A stretch of 34,841 nt of DNA from Opitutus sp. (GTDB taxonomy: Bacteria; Verrucomicrobiota; Verrucomicrobiae; Opitutales; Opitutaceae), in NCBI GenBank assembly GCA_009695065.1, contig SIBR01000039.1, positions 1 to 34,841 of the forward strand. Direction: 5' to 3'. The notes under the pieces were generated by a model that was not told the origin of the DNA, ran no database searches, and was given only the letters and a program-made list of their open reading frames with translations. Shown here piece after piece: positions 20,413 to 29,775 of this stretch. How positions within the stretch are numbered: position 1 is the first letter of the stretch; each line of letters opens with the position of its first letter. Made by a program: the position numbers and the translations under genes.

Positions 20413-22103
20413 GGTTTCGATCCCGGGGCCCGCGATTCGTGCCGCAACGCCCGGCCGGCCCGCGCGGCAGTCGGCGTGCCCCGGTCGAGCGCGACCTGGC
20501 CGTTGACGAGCACAGTGTCGATTCCCTCGGGGTACTGAAACGGCGCCTCGTAGGTCGCGCGATCGATGACCCGCTGCTCGTTGAAAATGGTCACGTCGGC
20601 AAACGCGCCCGCCCGCAGCGTCCCGCGATCGCGCAGGCCCAGCTTGGCGGCGTTGAGCGAGGTCATCTTGCGCACCGCGTCCTCAAGCCGGAGCAGGCTG
20701 CGCTCGCGCGCATAGACGCCCAGCACGCGCGGGAACGTGCCGAAATTGCGCGGGTGCGGGTTACCGCGCCGCAGCAGACCCTCGGTCGCGAACGCCGAAC
20801 CGTCCGACCCGATCGAGGTCCATGGCTGGACGAGCGCAAGGTTCATGTCCGCCTCGGTGTGATGGGCGTAGACCGTACCGACCGAACCGTGCTGTTCGAG
20901 CAGCAGGTCGAAGAGGAGGTCGAGGGGATCGGGCGCCGGGGTCCGACCCTGGCTTTTCATCGCAATCACCTTGTCCATGGTCATGCCCTTGTAGGTGTTG
21001 TTTGCGCTGATGAGCATCCGCGTCCAATCGCCGCCGACCGCCGTGTAGTGATTGTACCAGCCCGGGACCCCGTGCTGGATGTCGCGCTTGAGCCGCACGC
21101 GTTGCTGCGGATCCCGCAACCGCTCGAGGAGCATCGCCCGGCCGCCCTCGTGCGCCCACGGCGGAATGATGCTGACGAGGTCGTTGTTGCCCCGGGTGTA
21201 GGGGTAGACGTTCGCCTGCACGTTTACGCCGCGCCGCCGCGCCTCCTCGATCAGCGCGAGGACTTCCTTCATCCGCCCCCAGAGTTTCTCGTCGGCGATT
21301 TTCAGGTGGATGATGTCCACCGGCAGGCCGGCATCTTCCCCCACCCGAATCGCCTCCTTGATCGCGTCGAACAGCCCCAGGCCCTCATCCCGGATGTGCG
21401 ACGAATAGATGCCCCCGTGCGCCGCCACGACCCTGGCCAGCTCAATCAAGTCCTCCGTCGTCGCGAGGGAACTGGGCGGCATCATGAGCGCCGTGGAAAG
21501 CCCGAAGGCACCGTCGCGCATCGCCTCCGCCACGAGTTGCCGCATCTGTTCCAACTCGCCCGCGGACGGCCGGGCAAAGGAGGAGCCCATCACGCAGCTC
21601 CAGATCTGTCCCTGGCCGACATACGAGGCGACATTCACCGCGACTCCGGTGCGCTCGATGGCGGCGAAATAGTCGCGCAGCGCCCGAATCTCGATCGTGG
21701 TGTCCTGGACCACCACCTTGTGCGGCGGCAATTTTCCCTGGTAGGGACCCGCGGAAACGGATTCGCCCAGGATTTCTGTGGTGACGCCCTGGCGGATTTT
21801 GCTCGGGGCGCCGCCGTCCTCGAGCAGCAACCAGTCTGAGTGCGAATGGATGTCGATGAAGCCCGGCGCGACCACGAGGCCGGCGGCGTCGATCACGCGT
21901 TTGGCGTCACCGGTCACGGCGCCCAGCTGGACGATCCGGTCACCCTTGATCGCGACGTCGCCGCGGAACCAAGGATTGCCGGTGCCGTCCACGATCCGGC
22001 CGCCGCGGATGATGACATCATAGGCGGGCTCGGCGGCACCAAGGAGATTCAAGATGGAAAAGGCCAGGGGGCACCAGAACAGGCGCGGCAACGGAAGTTT
22101 CAT
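20409..22103 (-). CDS. Exported N-acyl-D-amino-acid deacylase-like amidohydrolase
   Basis: This 564-residue amidohydrolase of the D-aminoacylase family removes acyl groups from N-acyl-D-amino acids. A signal peptide is visible (MKLPLPRLFWCPLAFSILNLLGAAE). The fold is recognisable by DVIIRGGRIVDGTGNPW, VVAPGFIDIHSHSD (His86, His88), SSHIRDEG, DIIHLKIA, YAHHTEADMN, TSIGSDG and the C-terminal beta-sandwich strands GTLRAGAFADVTIF. In characterised D-aminoacylases a zinc-binding Cys follows the GVTT segment (GNCG); here that segment reads GVTTEILGESVSAGP, so the Cys is replaced within GES. The first gene of the minus-strand cluster, it shares a GTGA overlap with the DUF6807 gene downstream and is divergent from the TonB-dependent receptor across 212 bases. 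Substrates may be D-amino-acid conjugates from peptidoglycan or dead cells, but this is inference. Confidence 0.88.
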   Translation of the reverse strand: MKLPLPRLFWCPLAFSILNLLGAAEPAYDVIIRGGRIVDGTGNPWFRGDVAIKGDRIVQLGAVTGDAKRVIDAAGLVVAPGFIDIHSHSDWLLLEDGGAPSKIRQGVTTEILGESVSAGPYQGKLPPHKVVVQDTTIEIRALRDYFAAIERTGVAVNVASYVGQGQIWSCVMGSSFARPSAGELEQMRQLVAEAMRDGAFGLSTALMMPPSSLATTEDLIELARVVAAHGGIYSSHIRDEGLGLFDAIKEAIRVGEDAGLPVDIIHLKIADEKLWGRMKEVLALIEEARRRGVNVQANVYPYTRGNNDLVSIIPPWAHEGGRAMLLERLRDPQQRVRLKRDIQHGVPGWYNHYTAVGGDWTRMLISANNTYKGMTMDKVIAMKSQGRTPAPDPLDLLFDLLLEQHGSVGTVYAHHTEADMNLALVQPWTSIGSDGSAFATEGLLRRGNPHPRNFGTFPRVLGVYARERSLLRLEDAVRKMTSLNAAKLGLRDRGTLRAGAFADVTIFNEQRVIDRATYEAPFQYPEGIDTVLVNGQVALDRGTPTAARAGRALRHESRAPGSKP

Positions 22104-22239
22104 GGGGTGATCGAGCGTGGGCCGAAATCCGCGTTGTCGGCAAGGCGGGCGTTGACGGGGTTTATCGGACGCGTTGCCGGGTAGGACTGGGATCAGGATC
22201 CGGCTTCCGATTACGGCCCGGGGGCGAAAATCATTGCAG

Positions 22240-22254
22240 AATATCGAAGATATT
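22240..22254. promoter_or_regulatory. Candidate operator palindrome upstream of TonB-dependent receptor
   Basis: AATATC, GAA, GATATT is a perfect six-base inverted repeat in an AT-rich island of an otherwise GC-rich 212-base divergent spacer. It is preceded by TTGCAG (22234-22239) and followed by a TATTTTAT tract, so it lies where promoter elements would be expected, about 60 bases before the receptor start. No canonical -35/-10 pair with 16-18 base spacing could be fixed, so this is a suggestion. Confidence 0.35.
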
Positions 22255-22315
22255 TTATCCCGCTAGGTCCCGCGAGACTGTCGGACGACAAACCCGCAAT
22301 GCTCTCAAGAACCCC

Positions 22316-25300
22316 ATGACCATCATGAAAAAAAAATTAGCCGTTAGCCTGTTGAGCCTGATCCTCGCTCTGGCCTTCGCACCGACCCAAGCCGTCCGCG
22401 CGGCCGACGGCCCTTCGGCCGGCACCGCCGCCCAGTCAACCGGCACGGTGACCGGCCGGGTGCAAAACGTGGTTACGGGAAAATATCTTCACAACGCGCG
22501 TGTCACGCTCAAGGGATCGGAGACCGTCGTCTACACCGACGAATTTGGCACTTACCGGTTGGTCAATGTCCGAAGCGGACCGGCCACCCTTGATGTATTT
22601 TACACCGATCTGGATACCCAATCGATCGCGGTTGCAGTCCCGGCCGGGGGGAGTGTCGAACGAAACGTGGAGCTGACCAGCAAGGCCCGTTATGGGGACA
22701 AACAGAACGTCGTAAAGCTGGACAACTATGTCGTCTCGTCCGACCGCGAAGCCGATGGCAAATCGACGGCCATCAACGAGCAAAGGTTCGCGCCGAATAT
22801 CAAGAACGTCCTTTCATCCGATTCGTTCGGCGATGTGCTGGGCGGCAATGTGGGTGAGTTCCTGAAATTCATCCCCGGCCTGACCACGGAGTACAGTCAG
22901 GTGGAGATTGTTGGCATCTCGGTGCGTGGCCTAGGCAACGACAAGACGGCCTTTACCGCGGATGGCGCTTCGGTCGTATCCGCCGCCGGCGGCGCGGCGA
23001 CGCGGACATTCAACATGAACGTGATGTCGCTGAACAATATCTCCCGCGTCGAGGTGACCAAGGTGCCGACGCCCTCCAGTCCGGCCGACTCCATGGGCGG
23101 TTCGGTGAACATGATCAGCAAGAGCGCGTTCGAGCGTACGCGGGCCCAGTTTAACTTCGGCGTCAATCTGGTGGCCAATAGCGAGAATCTGACGTTCGCG
23201 AAAACCCCGCATTCCAACGGCGACCATGACACGCGAAAAATTCTCCCCGGCTTTGATTTCGATTACACCCAACCCATCGGCAAGAATTTCGGCATCACGC
23301 TCACCGGGTTCCAGAGCAACAAGTACAATGAGCAGCATCTGACGACGATGCTCTATAACTCCACGGGCACCTCCACGGGGGCTTCATTCAGCAAACCTTT
23401 TCTGCAGCAACATACCTTGCAGGACGGGCCGCGCAGTCAGCGGCGGACGGCGTTTAGCTTCAAGGCGGACTGGCGCGTCACGCCGAATTCCGTGCTCTCT
23501 TTCGGGGCACAGACGAACCGGTATAACACCTACATTGGCACTCAGAGCTGGGCCATGAATGCCGGCGCCGTCGGCACTTCGACGATCACGGGGGGCGTGC
23601 CGCTCACCTACGGCGATAATTTTACCAACGGGGCGACCGGCCGCGGTGCGATATCGCTTTCCGGGAGCGGACAGACTTTCGAAGGCGATACGAACGTGGC
23701 GAACCTCAGTTACCGATTCGATGACGGCCATTGGCGGATTGAGACGGGGGCGAATATGTCGACCTCCACCCGCTCGCGTCCCAACCCGGGATTTTACAAC
23801 GGTCTGAGCTCAGGGCTGCGTACGCCGGTGCGGGTTGCCTTTGCCAACAGCAGTCCCGACAAGCCGGGCAGCACAGCCGTGTATGACAATAGCAACCAAG
23901 CGGTGAACATCTATGATATCAAAAACTACCAGCTAAACTCGGCCTCGGTGGCGCCGTATGACAATGCGTCGAACCTCAAATCCGCCAATTTGAACGTCAA
24001 GCGCCGGCTGGATATTTTCGCTTTTCCCTTCGCCGTGCAGGTGGGCGGAATTCAGAGCCGGATGTCGGTTGATACCCGATTGGGGTCCGGCACCTACAGC
24101 TACAATGGGCCGGACGGCAATCCGGCCACCCCGGACAGCCCGGAACCCTTCCTCATGCAGGTTTACAAGAACCAGGATTCGTTCTATGGTTTCAAGAACG
24201 TGCCGTGGACTTCCGTCAATCGGGCGTTCGTCGCCAATCAGGCCAATCCGCAATTGTTCACGCAGACGCCGGCGCAGGTGGTCGCGCAGGAAGCTTACCG
24301 CCTGACCAATTCCGAATATATCGAGGAGAAGATTCTGGCCTATTATGTACAGGCGGAGGCGCGGTTCCTGAATGGCCGGTTGAATGTGCTGACCGGAGTG
24401 CGCTTTGAAAAAACCACCGACAACGGAGAAGGCTCCCTGTTCGATGGCGACGCCGTTTGGGTCCGCAATAGCAACGGGTCGTTCGCGCACAACACCGCGG
24501 GCGCGCGGATCCGTAAAACCGAGGCGGGTACGGCGGGTTCGATCGAGGAGTTGCGCCTGACCCGCAAGGAGCGCGCATTCAAAAACGAGCGGTCCTACGA
24601 TGGATACTTTCCGAGCCTGCACCTCACCTACAACATCAAAGATAATTTTCAGGCGCGCCTGGCTTACGCCAAGACCTACGGGCGGCCCAACTTCACGGAC
24701 ATCATCCCCAACGCCACGTTCAGCGAGAAGGATCTGACCGACGCCGATCTCAACAATCCCGACGTGGTGCGTGGCACGGTGACCATTCGCAACACCGCCC
24801 TGAAGCCTTGGTCGGCGGATAACTACGATTTTTCGCTCGAATATTATACAGAAAACGGGGGCATTTTGAGCGGCGGGGTCTTCCTGAAGGAAATCCAGGA
24901 CTTCTTTGGCGCGGCGGTAAAGCTGGCCACGGCGGCGGACCTGCAGGCGATCGGGCTGGATCCAAAATATGTGGGCTGGAACCTGTCCACGAAGTTCAAC
25001 GCGGGAAGCGCGCGTGTGCGTGGGGTGGAATTTAACTTCCGCCAGTCACTCCGGGGTCTCGGCGCCTGGGGAAACTATTTCAGTGTTTTCGCCAATGCCA
25101 CGAAACTTGATCTCTCGGGGCAGAGCCAGGCTGATTTCACGAGCTTCATTCGGGAGAGCGCCAACTGGGGCGTTTCGTTCAGCCGGAAGCAGATTTCGCT
25201 GATTGCGAAATGGAATTACCGGGGCTTGGACAAGCGCGGGGCGCAGCCGGCGTATGGACCCGATGCCTACCAACACTTTGCCGGGCGCTCCCAACTGGAT

Positions 25301-25477
25301 CTGAACGGGGCCTATCAAATCAACAAGAAGTTCTCCGTTAACCTGAGCGTCAGCAATGCCCTGAACGTCCCCGCGACCCTCCTGAACTACGGATCGGAGA
25401 CTCCGGGCTATGCCCGGCAAAATCGCGAGGAAGAGTTCGGCATCGCGCTGGCCGTGGGGCTCAAAGGCAGCTTCTAA
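22316..25477 (+). CDS. TonB-dependent outer-membrane receptor with carboxypeptidase-like N-terminal domain
   Basis: This 1053-residue outer-membrane beta-barrel imports a large or scarce nutrient using TonB energy. Order of parts: signal peptide (MKKKLAVSLLSLILALAFAP, ending near residue 32); a carboxypeptidase-regulatory-like beta-sandwich (about 42-125, GTVTGRVQNVVTGKYLHNARVTL); a TonB-box-like LDNYVVSS; the plug (about 145-260, GNVGEFLKFIPGL, VRGLGNDKTAF, SRVEVTKVPTPSSPADSMGGSVNM); and a barrel of about 790 residues ending in the aromatic terminal strand LAVGLKGSF. This architecture is typical of the large receptor families in Opitutaceae-type Verrucomicrobia. ATG codons at 22316 and 22325 both fit; the second starts directly at MKKKL. 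No SusD, sigma/anti-sigma pair or TonB gene is adjacent. The substrate is unknown; the divergent deacylase cluster is the nearest candidate partner. Confidence 0.95.
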   Translation: MTIMKKKLAVSLLSLILALAFAPTQAVRAADGPSAGTAAQSTGTVTGRVQNVVTGKYLHNARVTLKGSETVVYTDEFGTYRLVNVRSGPATLDVFYTDLDTQSIAVAVPAGGSVERNVELTSKARYGDKQNVVKLDNYVVSSDREADGKSTAINEQRFAPNIKNVLSSDSFGDVLGGNVGEFLKFIPGLTTEYSQVEIVGISVRGLGNDKTAFTADGASVVSAAGGAATRTFNMNVMSLNNISRVEVTKVPTPSSPADSMGGSVNMISKSAFERTRAQFNFGVNLVANSENLTFAKTPHSNGDHDTRKILPGFDFDYTQPIGKNFGITLTGFQSNKYNEQHLTTMLYNSTGTSTGASFSKPFLQQHTLQDGPRSQRRTAFSFKADWRVTPNSVLSFGAQTNRYNTYIGTQSWAMNAGAVGTSTITGGVPLTYGDNFTNGATGRGAISLSGSGQTFEGDTNVANLSYRFDDGHWRIETGANMSTSTRSRPNPGFYNGLSSGLRTPVRVAFANSSPDKPGSTAVYDNSNQAVNIYDIKNYQLNSASVAPYDNASNLKSANLNVKRRLDIFAFPFAVQVGGIQSRMSVDTRLGSGTYSYNGPDGNPATPDSPEPFLMQVYKNQDSFYGFKNVPWTSVNRAFVANQANPQLFTQTPAQVVAQEAYRLTNSEYIEEKILAYYVQAEARFLNGRLNVLTGVRFEKTTDNGEGSLFDGDAVWVRNSNGSFAHNTAGARIRKTEAGTAGSIEELRLTRKERAFKNERSYDGYFPSLHLTYNIKDNFQARLAYAKTYGRPNFTDIIPNATFSEKDLTDADLNNPDVVRGTVTIRNTALKPWSADNYDFSLEYYTENGGILSGGVFLKEIQDFFGAAVKLATAADLQAIGLDPKYVGWNLSTKFNAGSARVRGVEFNFRQSLRGLGAWGNYFSVFANATKLDLSGQSQADFTSFIRESANWGVSFSRKQISLIAKWNYRGLDKRGAQPAYGPDAYQHFAGRSQLDLNGAYQINKKFSVNLSVSNALNVPATLLNYGSETPGYARQNREEEFGIALAVGLKGSF

Positions 25478-25811
25478 CGCTTTTCCGAAGGGCCGCTTCG
25501 AGCTCGCAGGTTTTTTTCCAGTCGCGGTGCGGAGGTGGTGCGGGCACAGCCACCTGCACGGCCCGTTTTACCGGTTGTCGTAAGCTGCCGACGGGAGGCG
25601 GACGCTCCCGCACCGCAGGGTAGTCTGATGGCCGCGAGGCCATTGGGTGGAATGGCTGCGCCGTGTTCCCATGCCGTTGGCATCGCGCTTGTGGATTCCT
25701 TTCGTACGACTTCAGGCGCGTGATCGAGCGTCAAACGGGGCCGAACTCCTGCGATCGAAATTCCGCGCTCGTCAGCGCGGCTCGGACCGTTCCATCATCT
25801 TCCTTTTACCC
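25478..25811. other. Inverted-repeat-rich spacer between receptor and glcD
   Basis: I see no gene here. The spacer holds several hairpins: CGAAG/CTTCG near 25483-25497, followed by a seven-T run at 25511-25517, a weak receptor terminator; GTGC-AGGTGG with CCACCTGCAC (25527-25559, two-base bulge); CGGGAG/CTCCCG (25592-25610); ATGGCC-GCGA-GGCCAT (25628-25643); ATGCC-GTT-GGCAT (25671-25683); and CCGCGCT-CGTC-AGCGCGG (25763-25780), about 30 bases before the glcD start. The last could act in the glcD leader. The density suggests intergenic palindromic repeats. Confidence 0.5.
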
Positions 25812-27269
25812 ATGGAAAACGCGCTTTCCTCCGCCGTCCTGCAACGCCTCGAGGCGTTGCTGCCGGCGAATCGTTTCATGCGCGGAGCGGCCCAGCTGGC
25901 GGCGTATGAGAGCGACGCGTTGACCGCGTTCCGGACCCTGCCGCTGGCGATCGTGGTGCCGGAGACGCAGGAGGAAGTGATCGCGCTCGTGCGGTTTTGC
26001 CACGCCGAGAACCTCCCGTTTGTCGCGCGTGGCAGCGGCACAAGTTTGTCGGGTGGTTCGCTGCCGGTCGAAGGCGGCATCATAATCGCGCTGAACCGGC
26101 TGAACCGGATCCTCCGGCTCGATCCGGCGCAACGGATTGCGGTCGTGGAGCCGGGGGTGATCAATCTCGCGGTCACCGCGGCGGCGGCACCTTTCGGTCT
26201 GCATTTCGCGCCTGATCCCTCCAGCCAGCAAATCTGCACGATCGGTGGCAACGTGGCGTTCAACTCCGGCGGCGCGCATTGCCTGAAATACGGCATGACC
26301 TCGAATCATGTGCTCGGCCTCAAGGCGGTGCTCGCGACCGGCGAAGTGGTAACCTTCGGCAGCGAGAGCCGCGAGCAGATCGGGCCGGACTGGACAGGGC
26401 TGTTCGTGGGGAACGAGGGGCTTTTCGGGATCGCGCTGGAGGTCACGCTGCAATTGCTCCCGCGGGCCGAGACCTTTCACACCGTGCTCGCGGGCTACCT
26501 CACCCTGGAGCAGGCGGGCGACGCCGTCGCGGCGGTGGTGGCCAGCGGACTTCTGCCCGGGGCGATCGAGATCATGGAAAAACTCGCGCTCGAGGCGGCG
26601 GTGGCCGCCGTGCACGCGGAGTATCCGCCGGGTTGCGAGGCGGTGTTGATCGTCGAACTCGAGGGGCCGCGCGAAGTCGTCGCGGTGGACCGGGAACGGC
26701 TGGCGCAGATTCTCGCGCAGAGCGGGCCGGTCGAGGTGCGGGTGGCGCGCGATGCGGCGGAACGCGCGGCGATCTGGAAGGGACGGAAGAGCGCCTTCAG
26801 CGCGGTGGGCCGGTTGTCGCCGGACTTCATCGTGCAGGATGGCGTGGTGCCCCGGCGCAAGCTCGGTGAAGCCCTGCGGAAAATCAGCGGCTGGTCGCGC
26901 GAGATGGGCATCCGCTGCGCCAATGTCTTTCATGCCGGGGATGGGAACCTGCACCCGCTGATCCTCTACGACGGGCGCGAGCCCGGGGCCTTGCAGCGGG
27001 CGGAGGAACTCGCCGGAAAAATTCTCAGGATGTGCGTGGAAATGGGCGGCTCGATCACCGGCGAACACGGCGTGGGCGTGGAGAAGCGCGACTACCTGCC
27101 GGACATGTTTTCGGCGGAAGAGATCGCCTGCCTGAAGCGCGTGCGGGGGGCCTTCGATCCCAAGGAAATTTCCAATCCGGGAAAAATGTTTCCGGTGGCG
27201 GGGGCGCCAGCGCTCGTACAGTCCGGGCTGCATCCGCTCGAAAAGGCCGGGATAATTTCCCGGGAGTGA
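25812..27269 (+). CDS. glcD: Glycolate oxidase subunit GlcD (FAD-binding)
   Basis: This 485-residue catalytic flavoprotein subunit of glycolate oxidase oxidises glycolate (or D-lactate) at the C2 hydroxyl, passing electrons via GlcE and GlcF to the membrane quinone pool. The FAD-binding type 4 (PCMH) domain spans about 40-220, with the pyrophosphate loop [15 protein letters not shown] (71-85), [21 protein letters not shown] (135-154) and [10 protein letters not shown]. The C-terminal FAD-oxidase domain carries [12 protein letters not shown] and [14 protein letters not shown], the metal/substrate site of the GlcD/D-lactate dehydrogenase family. The ATG at 25812 matches the family N-terminus; the open frame upstream lies in the repeat-rich spacer. 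First gene of a three-gene operon; glcE starts 28 bases after its stop. Glycolate and D-lactate cannot be separated by motif alone. Confidence 0.94.
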   Translation: MENALSSAVLQRLEALLPANRFMRGAAQLAAYESDALTAFRTLPLAIVVPETQEEVIALVRFCHAENLPFVARGSGTSLSGGSLPVEGGIIIALNRLNRILRLDPAQRIAVVEPGVINLAVTAAAAPFGLHFAPDPSSQQICTIGGNVAFNSGGAHCLKYGMTSNHVLGLKAVLATGEVVTFGSESREQIGPDWTGLFVGNEGLFGIALEVTLQLLPRAETFHTVLAGYLTLEQAGDAVAAVVASGLLPGAIEIMEKLALEAAVAAVHAEYPPGCEAVLIVELEGPREVVAVDRERLAQILAQSGPVEVRVARDAAERAAIWKGRKSAFSAVGRLSPDFIVQDGVVPRRKLGEALRKISGWSREMGIRCANVFHAGDGNLHPLILYDGREPGALQRAEELAGKILRMCVEMGGSITGEHGVGVEKRDYLPDMFSAEEIACLKRVRGAFDPKEISNPGKMFPVAGAPALVQSGLHPLEKAGIISRE

Positions 27270-27297
27270 GCGGACTTTTCCCGTCTGCCCAACGACC

Positions 27298-28374
27298 ATG
27301 ACGAGCCAGCCGATGCTTAAGCCGACCACTCCCGCCGAAATGGCCGATGCGGTGCGCGCGATGTCCCACGTGATTCCCGTCGGGGCGGGCACGAAGCCGC
27401 GGCTCGCCCAGGTGGCGGACACCTACGGGCGGCTCTCGACCGCGGGCCTGAGCGGGATCGTCGAATACGAGCCGAGCGAATTCACCTTCACCGCGTGGGC
27501 CGGCACGCCCGTGCGCGAGATTGTGGCGGCGCTGGCGGAGCGCGGGCAGTATCTGCCCTTTGACCCGATGCTGGCGGCCGCCGGAAGCACGCTGGGTGGA
27601 ACGGTGGCGGCCGGCTTGAGCGGGCCCGGCCGGTTCCGGTTCGGTGTTCTGCGCGATTTCATCCTCGGCGTGCAGTTCGTCGACGGCGAGGGGCGGCTCC
27701 TGCGCATGGGCGGCAAGGTGGTCAAAAACGCCGCGGGATTCGACCTGCCGAAATTCTTCGTGGGCAGCGCGGGACGCTTTGGCGTGCTGACCGAGCTCAC
27801 GTTCAAGGTGTTTCCCCGGCCGGCGGCGACTCGCACCTTGCGGATCGAGGCGAAGGATGCCGCGGCGCAGGCCCGCATTTTGACCGAGGCCGCGAACACG
27901 CGGTGGGAGCTGGATGCGCTCGAGGCCGCCGTGGAGGACGGCGCGATCTTCGCGCGCGTCGGCGGTCCACCGGCCGCGCTCGATGCGCTGACGGCCGAGA
28001 TATTGGCGCGCTGGCCGGGCGCGGCGCTGGCCCCCGACGCCGCGGATGATTTCTGGCACGGCCTCGGCGAATTTCGCTGGGCGCATTCGGGCGGCACGTT
28101 GGCCAAGGTCGCCCTGACGGCGGCGCAGGTGCCCGATTTCATGGCGCAGGTCCGCGCGCAAGTCGGTGCCCGGGGCTGGGTCAGCGCGGGCGGAAATGTC
28201 GGTTACGTTTCGATCCCGGCGGGCGCGACGTGGCCGGCGTTGCGCTGGCCCGGGATGACCTTGCGCGGGGCCGCGCCGTTGTGGACCGGAACCCAGCCGC
28301 GGTTCGAGGTGATGCGCGCGGTGAAGGTGGCGCTCGACCCGAATCAACGCTTTCCAAATCTCGACGAATCGTAG
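27298..28374 (+). CDS. glcE: Glycolate oxidase subunit GlcE (FAD-binding)
   Basis: This 358-residue second flavoprotein subunit of glycolate oxidase is required for activity of the GlcDEF complex. It carries a shortened FAD-binding type 4 domain: VIPVGAGTKP near residue 25, LPFDPMLAAAGSTLGGTVAAGLSGPGRFRFG region about 83-115 and KVVKNAAGFDLPKFFVGSAG (about 140-160), the latter a strong GlcE signature. It lacks the C-terminal HGVG metal site of GlcD, as expected. Length agrees with Escherichia coli GlcE (about 350). It sits between glcD and glcF on the same strand, with spacers of 28 and 60 bases, consistent with one transcript. The ATG follows CAACGACC without a Shine-Dalgarno sequence. Confidence 0.92.
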   Translation: MTSQPMLKPTTPAEMADAVRAMSHVIPVGAGTKPRLAQVADTYGRLSTAGLSGIVEYEPSEFTFTAWAGTPVREIVAALAERGQYLPFDPMLAAAGSTLGGTVAAGLSGPGRFRFGVLRDFILGVQFVDGEGRLLRMGGKVVKNAAGFDLPKFFVGSAGRFGVLTELTFKVFPRPAATRTLRIEAKDAAAQARILTEAANTRWELDALEAAVEDGAIFARVGGPPAALDALTAEILARWPGAALAPDAADDFWHGLGEFRWAHSGGTLAKVALTAAQVPDFMAQVRAQVGARGWVSAGGNVGYVSIPAGATWPALRWPGMTLRGAAPLWTGTQPRFEVMRAVKVALDPNQRFPNLDES

Positions 28375-28434
28375 CGACCGGCGCCGGCGCACGCGGTCTC
28401 GGCCGCGCACCGGTGCTGGTGGCAACACCCACCC

Positions 28435-29694
28435 ATGCTTCACACGATCAAACCGGAAGAACACGGGCCACTCGGCGAAGCGATGGCGCACGCGGTGCAG
28501 ACCTGCGTCCACTGCGGCTTTTGCCTGTCGGCGTGCCCGACTTATCAGGAGTTTGGCCAGGAGATGGATTCGCCGCGCGGCCGGATCGTGCTGATGAAGC
28601 AGGTGCTCGAAGGCTCGTTGCCCGCGCGTGCGGCCCAGGTGCACATCGATCGATGCCTCGGTTGTCTCGCTTGCGAGCCGGCGTGTCCGAGCGGCGTCCC
28701 GTATCGGGATTTGATCAGTCCGTATCGCGCACTCGTCCAGGCACAGGCGGTGCGCACGCCGGGCGAACGCCTGCGGCGCTGGCTGGCGGCGCAAACGATT
28801 CCGTATCCCTCCCGGTTCCGGCTCGCGCTGGTGGGAGCGAAAATCGGGCGCCTCTTCCGCGTGCTGGTGCCCGGGGTGTTGCGGCCGATGTTGGAACTGG
28901 CGCCCGCGCAGGTGCCCGCGGCGGTGCGGCTGGCGCGGGTCACTCCGGCCCGCGGCGAACGCCGCGCCCGGGTGGCGCTCCTCGCGGGCTGCGCGCAGCA
29001 GGTGCTGGATCCGGATATCAACGTCGCGACAATCGAGGTGCTCGCGCGCAATGGCGTCGAGGTGATCGTGCCCGAGGCGCAGGGGTGTTGCGGTGGACTG
29101 GCGTGGCACACCGGCGACCTGGCGGCGGCGCAGGCGTTTGCGCGGCGCAATCTCGACGCGTTTCCGGCGGACGTGGATGCGATCCTCACCAATGCAGCCG
29201 GCTGCGGCTCGGCAATGCACGAGTATCATTTGATTTTGCGCGGCACGCCGGACGAAGCGCGCGCGGAGGCGATGCGGCGGCGGGTGGTCGATGTGAGTGT
29301 GTTTCTCGCCAAGCTCGGGCTGCGCGAGCCGCCGCGGGGCTGGGGTGCCGCGCGGCGAGTGGCGTATCATGATGCCTGTCACCTCGCGAACGCGCAGGGC
29401 GTGCGGGCGGAACCGCGGGCCCTGTTGCGGGCGATTCCCGGCGTGGAACTGAGCGAACTGGCCGATGCGCACCTGTGTTGCGGCAGCGCGGGCACCTACA
29501 ATCTGGATCAGCCCGACACGGCGGCATCGCTCGGCCGGCAAAAGGCGCAGGCGGTGCTGGCCACCGGCGCCACCGTCGTGGCCAGCGGCAACATCGGCTG
29601 CCTCACGCAACTCCGGACACAGCTCGAAAAGCAGGGATCGCCGGTGCGGGTGCGGCATACGATGCAGGTGCTGCGCGACGCCTACGAAGGCTGA
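28435..29694 (+). CDS. glcF: Glycolate oxidase iron-sulfur subunit GlcF
   Basis: This 419-residue iron-sulfur subunit links the flavin subunits to the respiratory chain. Two 4Fe-4S ferredoxin motifs are intact: Cys24-Cys27-Cys30-Cys34 (CVHCGFCLSAC) and Cys74-Cys77-Cys80-Cys84 (CLGCLACEPAC). Two CCG domains follow, seen as EAQGCCGGLAWH and DAHLCCGSAGTYN, with CXXG/H-type residues such as YHDACHLAN; these bind a further Fe-S cluster in heterodisulfide-reductase-like proteins. Length and order match E. coli GlcF (407 residues). Last gene of the glcDEF operon; an intergenic repeat cluster follows its stop. Confidence 0.94.
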   Translation: MLHTIKPEEHGPLGEAMAHAVQTCVHCGFCLSACPTYQEFGQEMDSPRGRIVLMKQVLEGSLPARAAQVHIDRCLGCLACEPACPSGVPYRDLISPYRALVQAQAVRTPGERLRRWLAAQTIPYPSRFRLALVGAKIGRLFRVLVPGVLRPMLELAPAQVPAAVRLARVTPARGERRARVALLAGCAQQVLDPDINVATIEVLARNGVEVIVPEAQGCCGGLAWHTGDLAAAQAFARRNLDAFPADVDAILTNAAGCGSAMHEYHLILRGTPDEARAEAMRRRVVDVSVFLAKLGLREPPRGWGAARRVAYHDACHLANAQGVRAEPRALLRAIPGVELSELADAHLCCGSAGTYNLDQPDTAASLGRQKAQAVLATGATVVASGNIGCLTQLRTQLEKQGSPVRVRHTMQVLRDAYEG

Positions 29695-29732
29695 GCGGAT
29701 CGGTCGGCAAAAGCGGGATGATTTATGGAGAT

Positions 29733-29748
29733 GCGGCGCTCCCGCCGC
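29733..29748 (+). repeat. GC-rich hairpin downstream of glcF
   Basis: GCGGCG, loop CTCC, CGCCGC: a perfect six-pair stem 39 bases after the glcF stop, with no T-run. It shares the core CGCTCCCGC with the spacer upstream of glcD (25603-25611), suggesting a dispersed intergenic element. Confidence 0.4.
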
Positions 29749-29775
29749 TCCGTTGCAGCCAGTGGTCGCGGCCAT

